From: Eunapius fragilis
Lineage: Eukaryota; Porifera; Demospongiae; Spongillida; Spongillidae
Assembly: GCA_963681505.1 (NCBI GenBank)
Contig: OY811988.1
Coordinates: forward strand, 558,001 to 622,000
Reading direction: 5' to 3'
Length of the DNA: 64,000 bases
Part shown: positions 58,038 through 64,000 of the stretch, piece after piece
How positions within the stretch are numbered: position 1 is the first letter of the stretch
Layout: every line of letters begins with the position of its first letter
Made by a program: the position numbers and the translations under genes
The notes under the pieces: model-generated
The model's input: only the letters and a program-made list of their open reading frames with translations
Database searches by the model: none
Told to the model about the DNA's origin: nothing

Positions 58038-59835
58038 AGATACAATCTATCCAGCACATCATCTGAAGTATGTGCACCAGGCACAGCCCATTCATTCTGC
58101 AATTGTTTACTGATGCCATTCAGAGGTGGAATGCTACATCAATTTCGGGAACTTTGCCTACAACCCCTCTCCTTTTAATTAATTTTATAAACAACCTCAT
58201 GTTGGTAAAATTACAAATACCACTAGTAGCAAAAATTGCTGTTAAAACCATACAAACATGCGACCTACAAAACAATAAATTTTACACCAGAGAGCAACAA
58301 CTGATGATGTAGAATGAAAATCCCAAAGTTCACCCTTGGGCACGACATGGAGGGCTCAAGCTGAAAGAAATGGGAAGCTGTATGTTAGAATCAATTATAT
58401 ACATTGCTATATCATCCATTTACAGCAGAATAATCATCTGTTGAAATATGAAATTGTACGGCAAAGTATAGAGCAAAATCATCTTGTGTTACTGGTTCTA
58501 AATAAAGCACACTTATTGTAGGAGGGATTACCTTATGGCTTTCAATTTTTTTTCTTGACATCAAGCACACCACTGACTATCACAATAGAATTTTCAACCT
58601 CCTTCATAAGAAGCTGCACAATGTACGTGGTAAAGATTACATTGTTACATTGTTAATGTAACATTGACAGTTAAAAACACATCAGTCACATTACTTGCCA
58701 TATTTAGCACTGACATATGCCACTGCAAAGAATCAGTATACGACTTACATGCACATGCAATCATTATAGCTATAATGCATTTGCATTAATCGAAGATTAT
58801 ACCTCCAAAATATTGCTCCAACCCTTTGGGTGTTCAGTGGACATACACCTTACATCTTCCCAGAGTTTCCTGGTAGTAGGTCTGGCCTCTGGAAGGTCTT
58901 GTAGACATTGGACGACAATAGGATAAAGAGGATGGTCCTCTCCCATTTTATCTATCCAATGCTGTCGTTTAGAGATCTGTATTCTTTTCTGCCTAACAAC
59001 ACCTGTGGTCAGTGGTACTTCGTAGGGGTCAGGAAAATCCTGGTTGGCTATATATAGAGCCAACACTCCAAATGAAAAGATGTCCAACTGAACATCATAC
59101 TTTGGCTCTGGGATTAGTGCCTCTGGGGGCATGTATGCTGGAGTGCCTGGAGCTTTGGTCATTTGCTTAACTTTCAGCACTTGTTTCAAATCAAATACTT
59201 TAGAAACTCCAAGGTCAGCTATCTTAGCTCTCATGTCAGATGTGAGGAGAATGTTGGCTGCTGTAAGGTCACGATGGATGATGGGTGGAGCTAAGGAATG
59301 AAGGTGAAGCAGCCCATTGGTCACATCCTGGAGGATGGACAGCTTTATTGGAAGTGGGATATTGTATTTCTGCTTCATACATGTGTCCAAGCACTTGGCT
59401 AGGTCCATGGGCATGTATTCCATTACAAGCACATCATCACCTTTATCATCATATACCCCCAAAAACTGAACAATGTTTGGATGCTTCAGTTTACTAAGGA
59501 GTATACATTCTGATCGAAATTTCTCCCTTATAGCCTTAACTCCATCTCTTCCAACTGGAACATTACCTCCCTGGCCTACTAGGATGTCATGGACTTTCTT
59601 AGCAATGCAAGGTGTTCCATTCATCATGACTTCATAAACAGCTCCATATGATCCACCACCTACAACCTTTCTTTCATCAAAACCTTCCAGTGAACGCACT
59701 GTGTAATAGTCTCCTGTAGCCACCTGATTTTGTGGATAAAGACGTGCATGCATATAAAATGAAATGAAGATATATAACGTAATATTAACCCCTCACTGAC
59801 CAGCCCAACATCCCTAACACCTGCTGTCCAGGGTG
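58038..59835. repeat. Segmental duplication, copy 2 (pair at 47424-49115)
   Basis: The more intact copy of the block around the type 2 kinase. Its right border is near 59835, where the match to 49115 ends and AACCGATT-rich repeat DNA begins. Confidence 0.85.
58542..59723 (-). CDS. L8: type 2 kinase exon plus last exon; upstream exons not in window
   Basis: Kinase exon 59723-58803 begins after CAAAATCAG with VATGDYYTVRSLEGFDERK and runs open to GGAG/GTATAA. The last exon 58613-58542 (phase 0) encodes LLMKEVENSIVIVSGVLDVK and stops. Kinase motifs all intact: GGGSYGAVYEV, Lys in CIAKKV, HRDLTAANILL, KIADLGVSK, PGTPAYMPPEA, DIFSFG. The exon needs an upstream exon: the ATG at 59753 lies before the splice acceptor and is probably intronic. 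An LTR retroelement lies just upstream, so either the 5' exons are beyond 64 kb or this is an orphan duplicate. It is the best-preserved type 2 kinase here. Confidence 0.75.
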
Positions 59836-60100
59836 TGTAACCGATTTTCAGGTTTTGTAGGTTAATCGGTTATTCGCGATTACCTATTCGGTCAACTATG
59901 CGCTTAGTAGAATAGCAGGTTACCGATTTCAGAATTTCCTTTAGTCGAAATAACCGATTCTGTCTCTTAGTCGCGATTAGTCGATATTCGTTTCCTTCAT
60001 ATGCAGAAATCGGTAGCAAATCGATTACCCCTTTTGATATGCCCTTCGCTTTTCCCGCCTGTGCAACGGCATACTAACGAGTTAATTAAAAAAGAATCAT
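59836..60100. repeat. AACCGATT-rich inverted repeat DNA
   Basis: Many copies of AACCGATT and AATCGGTT/TCGATT in both orientations within about 200 bp (59850-60030), able to form hairpins. Possibly a small nonautonomous transposon. No gene. Confidence 0.5.
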
Positions 60101-63100
60101 TGTGATGTAATCAACACTTAGTCGCACGTCTGGGGACCCGGCTGAAGGTAACCATCAGTGCGCTCCCTCAATATACGCGCAGTGGGCACGACAATTTAAA
60201 TACATTCGCACTTTCTCTGCAGTATTGTACATGTGGATTTATCAAACGCGCTATGTACTCTTTTGCACAGGTGACAGGTGTCCAAATACTTCGGTACACT
60301 GTTTCTTTTCCAGACGTTCGACCATGACGTTCTGAATATCGTACATGTCTCGATTGGCGGCTTTGTCATATGCGTGAAGTGGTGTTCCACCATGAGGTGT
60401 CTAGCTGGCACTGCTCAGTTCTTATATTTTTGGCTTATAACTGCCAATTGTGGCGGATGGGAATGATATGTAATAGCGTTAATCACAAAAACCTATTTCG
60501 CTCACGTGCCCACCGATTACATCATACACACGATATATCAATCAATACATAAGTACTACATTCGTCCCTCTCTGTTCTAAAGCTCGTCTCGAGCTTTGAC
60601 TAATGCAACCTATCAGGTTGACGTCTGTTTCTCTCTGGATACCTTCTAGTGGCCAGTTCAATTGTGCCTGGTTGCTCTTGTGGAGGCAGTGGTGGCACTT
60701 GTAGAGGAGGTGGTGGAGGCCCTGGTTGCATGGGTGGTGCCGGTGCCTGTGGATTTGCTACTGGAAGTGGACTCTCAACAACAAAGTGCTCAACAAGTGG
60801 AGCTTTCCAGTCCATAGGGTGACGTGGCTGCATATGCTGTGCACCACTTTGCACATCTTCTTTCCCTGATGGTTGGATACGAGGTTGTAGACGATTTACA
60901 TGTACGACTTTAGTCCTTTTACCATCTGTGATCTCCATAGTAACTGGCGACTTCTTACTTTTCACTTTCCACTTTCCTTCCCATCGTGGGTCTAGCTTTC
61001 CTGCTGTTGGAATGGACAGCCACACTAAATCTCCAACTTTAAAACTTCGTTCTGCTGAATTCTGGTCATAATTTCCTTTTTGGCATTGTGCAGTCTCCAC
61101 AATATGTGCCTCTACAAGATCCTGGAGTTCAGCTAGTTTTGCTCGAAGAGTTCCTTGATACTGCAGTGCGTCATAACCAGTGAATGAAGAAAATGTGCTA
61201 GATTTTGGCTGCCGACCATACATTAGGACAAAGGGTGATGTCCCAGTCGAACTGTGCGTAGCTGATCGATAAGCATATAGCACCAAGGGTAAGTTATTCT
61301 CCCAATCATCCTGCCTTTGTGCATAGGTCCTGAGTAACTGCAGCAATGATCTATTCAGCCGTTCGACCATTCCATCCCCCTCCGGGTGGTAGGCAGATGT
61401 GTGACTCTTTTTAATGCCAAATGCTTCTAGGGTTTGACGAAAAATGGTGCTCTCAAAATTCTGCCCCTGGTCAGAATGAACAATGTCTGGGATTCCATAA
61501 GTGCAAAACAGCTTAACCATTTCCTTCGAAATCCTTTCAGCTGTCTGGTCAGGTATGGGGATCGCCTCCGGCCACTTTGTGAAATAATCTTGCACTACAA
61601 GCAGGTAGCGGTTGTTTCTGTTAGACAGGGGTACTTGTAGAATGTCAATGGCAACCATCTGCCATGGTCTACCTATCGGAACATTCACAAGTGGTGCCCG
61701 AGTTGGTTTCGTGAGCTTAGACTTTTGACACACTTCACATTCCCTGCAATGCTTTTCTACGTCACGAGCCATATTTATCCAGTATGCTTCTTGGCGTACT
61801 CGTTCGAGTGTCTTTTGTGCTCCCATGTGACCTGCCGATGATGCATCATGACAGTCTTTCAATACCTGGTCATGCATAGCCGTAGGCAGCACTGGTACCA
61901 TGATAGGTTCACAGGTAGGACCTGGCCTGTACTTCCTACACAACACATTCTCATGAATGACCAACTGTGACCAAAGTTGTAGATACCTTTTTAACGGTTG
62001 CTGTCTCCATTCCTGTTTTGCCTGTGGGCGTTGTGACATTTCTAGTGCATTTTTCAACTTCTGTATTATTGCATCCTTCTTCTGTGCCTGTCTGACATCC
62101 TCAATCGCCATACCTAAATGAAGAGTGGTGAGAGCTGAGTGAACAGTGAGAGTTGCAGTATCCTTCCTTCGTGACAAAGCATCAGCGTTACCATTTGACA
62201 ATCCTTTACGGTACACAATGGAGAAGTCATATTCCTGAATAGCAAGAGACCATCGACAAAGAAGACCTTCTGATTTCTGTTGGGCCAGCCATTGTAGTGG
62301 TGCATGGTCAGTCATTAACTGGAATGGTCGCCCTAAAAGGTAATGACGGAACTGCTTCATCCCCCACACTATGGCCAGACACTCTCTCTGTATAACACTG
62401 TAATTGGACTCTGATCTTGACAGCGTGCGACTAGCATAGCCAATTACATGCCCTTCTTGCTCTAATACTGCGCCTAGTCCCACACCGCTTGCATCAGTCT
62501 GCAAAATCATTGTACCTGCTTGTCTATCAAACCGAGGAAAAGCCAGAACAGGAGCTTCAGTTAACCGGCATTTTAGTGACTCAAATGCCTTGTTGCAATG
62601 ATCTGTCCACTTAAACTCAGCATCGTTGTGTGTTAACTGATGGAGTGGGGCAGCAAGATCAGCAAAACCCTTTATGTATCGACGGTAATAAGAAGCAAGC
62701 CCCAGAAACTGTCGTACATCTCCTGCATCTACTGGTTTAGGCCACTCTGTTACTGCCCGAATTTTGCTGTCATCAGGAGACATACCTTTTCCTGAAAATA
62801 CATGCCCTAGGTATGATACTTGTGACACCCCAATTTGACATTTTACACCCCCGCAGTGTTAATCCAGCTTTTCTTAATCTTCTAAAAGCCTCCTGCAAGT
62901 GACCTTTATGCACCTCCTCACTGTCCGAGTGGATTAAAACGTCATCGATATAAGTTGAGACAAACGGCAGACCTCGCATGATGATATTCATTAGACGTTG
63001 AAATGAACTTGGGGCTCCACTTAGACCAAAGGGCATCCTGGTAAACTGAAACAAACCCATCCCTGGACCTGGGCAGAAAGCAGTTTTCTCCTGATCAGCA

Positions 63101-64000
63101 TCATGTACTGGAACTTGCCAGTAGCCACTTTGCAGGTCCAACTTGCTAAAAATTACTGAACCTGAAAGACGATCCTGGACTTCATCCACAAGCGGCAATG
63201 GGTAAGCATCTTTGTGAGTTCGTTTATTCAGTTCCCGATAATCCACGCAGATACGTAATTCCCCTGATTTCTTCCTTGCATAGACAGCTGATGCCATCCA
63301 CGAACTACCACTCTCTTCAATTATTCCTTTCTGGAGCATGTGCTGGATCTGGCTCTCAACTTCTGTTCTGTAGTGCGCTGGTATTCTCCGAGGCGGAACT
63401 CGAACTGGTGGTCCATTCGTGGTGATTTTGTGGCATGTGATATTAGTTGTACCTGGTGTCTTGATGAATAGATCCTTGAACTCATGTACTGTAGAGTTGA
63501 AGCAAGGTTTAATGAATTCTGGAAATTCAAAATTTGCCTGATCATCAAATATGGGAATGGCACACCCCTCAATGTCTTCCTTATTGTCATCTACCACCGA
63601 TAGTGCAGCACAGAATTTTATTCTTCTTTGCTTATCAGCTTTCCAGATGGGTGCCAACTCTAGTGGGATGTAGCAACTCTTTTGCTTGCGGTTCTCATTA
63701 CTCCTTTTCTTTCCGGCTGGAGTAACAGTGACTGGAGTAGTTGTGAAATCTAAAATAAGACCTTTATCCTGTAGAAAATCGACTCCTACGATGACAGGAG
63801 TGATAAGGTCTTTGACCACAACAAAATGGTGCTTCATCTCTGCGTTTCCAAGGACCACGGTGGCTTCTACATAGTCCACGATTGGTAGTGCCTCTCCACT
63901 GGCTGTCACTAACTTTAGCTTCTGTGGTGGCTGTTGTCTGGTAATTCCTTTAAGACGGGAAACTAGTTCTTGACGTAAAAGTGAGACCGATGAACCAGAG
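60101..64000 (-). mobile_element. Ty3/gypsy-type LTR retroelement fossil, 3' part
   Basis: Metaviridae-like element on the minus strand, running off the right edge. Parts in order from the right: aspartic protease-like region (about 63.9-63.7 kb), reverse transcriptase (about 63.4-62.85 kb, core YIDD), RNase H (about 62.6-62.2 kb, TDASG), integrase with HHCC-like zinc region and DDE core (about 61.9-61.2 kb), then a Pro-rich tail ending at 60600. A purine-rich stretch next to 60560 and a TGTAGTACTT start suggest a 3' LTR at about 60101-60560; its far end is uncertain. The part seen is broken about once. It looks fairly young because the domains are well preserved. gag and the 5' LTR are outside the window. 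Confidence 0.88.

Noticed and set aside
1-64000. tRNA, rRNA, CRISPR or bacterial operon
   Set aside because: No cloverleaf-like segments, rRNA words or spaced identical repeats seen; spliced genes rule out a bacterial source.

Overview
The window looks like a non-bilaterian animal genome, most likely a sponge. The genes have many small exons with GT-AG introns. The recognisable domains (TKL-type kinases and the NEMO/optineurin/ABIN-type ubiquitin-binding coiled coil called UBAN) are animal ones, and introns and intergenic DNA are AT-rich and full of short palindromic DNA transposons with poly-G/poly-C cores. The species call is inference, not proof.

Most of the window (about 3-60 kb) is one tandem cluster of related signalling genes. 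The common plan is a tyrosine-kinase-like (TKL/RIPK-like) kinase, coiled coils, a UBAN motif (Y/F-x-x-D-F-x-x-E-R-x-x-R), a proline-rich linker and a C-terminal C2HC zinc finger of NEMO/UBZ style. I number the loci from left to right. L1 (+, 3250-7026) is UBAN, kinase, Pro-rich, finger, and has a one-base shift in the kinase. L2 (-, 13836-7855) is kinase, UBAN, finger. L3 (-, 20628-16451) is kinase, UBAN, Pro-rich, with the finger lost. L4 (+, 24123-30928) is kinase, UBAN, finger. L5 (-, 33736-31653) is UBAN plus finger with no kinase, that is, a plain NEMO/ABIN-like adaptor. L6 (-, 42799-36723) is pseudokinase, UBAN, finger. L7 (-, 52211-47993) is a decayed duplicate of L6 that ends in a second kinase. 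L8 (-, 59723-58542) is a kinase exon plus a short last exon, with no upstream exons inside the window.

Two kinase types occur. Type 1 sits at the N terminus and has HGD in place of HRD. Type 2 sits after the UBAN and keeps HRD but has DLG. Almost all exons begin and end in phase 0, and each kinase is a single exon, so the kinase behaves as a movable cassette. By analogy with NEMO, optineurin and ABIN, the expected role is sensing linear or K63 polyubiquitin through the UBAN and finger and coupling it in the same polypeptide to a RIPK-like kinase. That function is inferred.

Between and inside the genes lie many DNA transposons: a hAT/ZMYM-like remnant (13.9-15.2 kb), foldback elements (20.7-23.4 kb), several short inverted-repeat elements, a hAT-like element with a perfect 8-bp target duplication (42963-44499) holding another element, and a P-like transposon (about 52.2-57.55 kb) that cuts into L7. 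A Ty3/gypsy-type LTR retroelement fossil fills the right end (about 60.1-64 kb). The first 3 kb holds a weak repeated ORF and a minisatellite. I saw no rRNA, tRNA or CRISPR.
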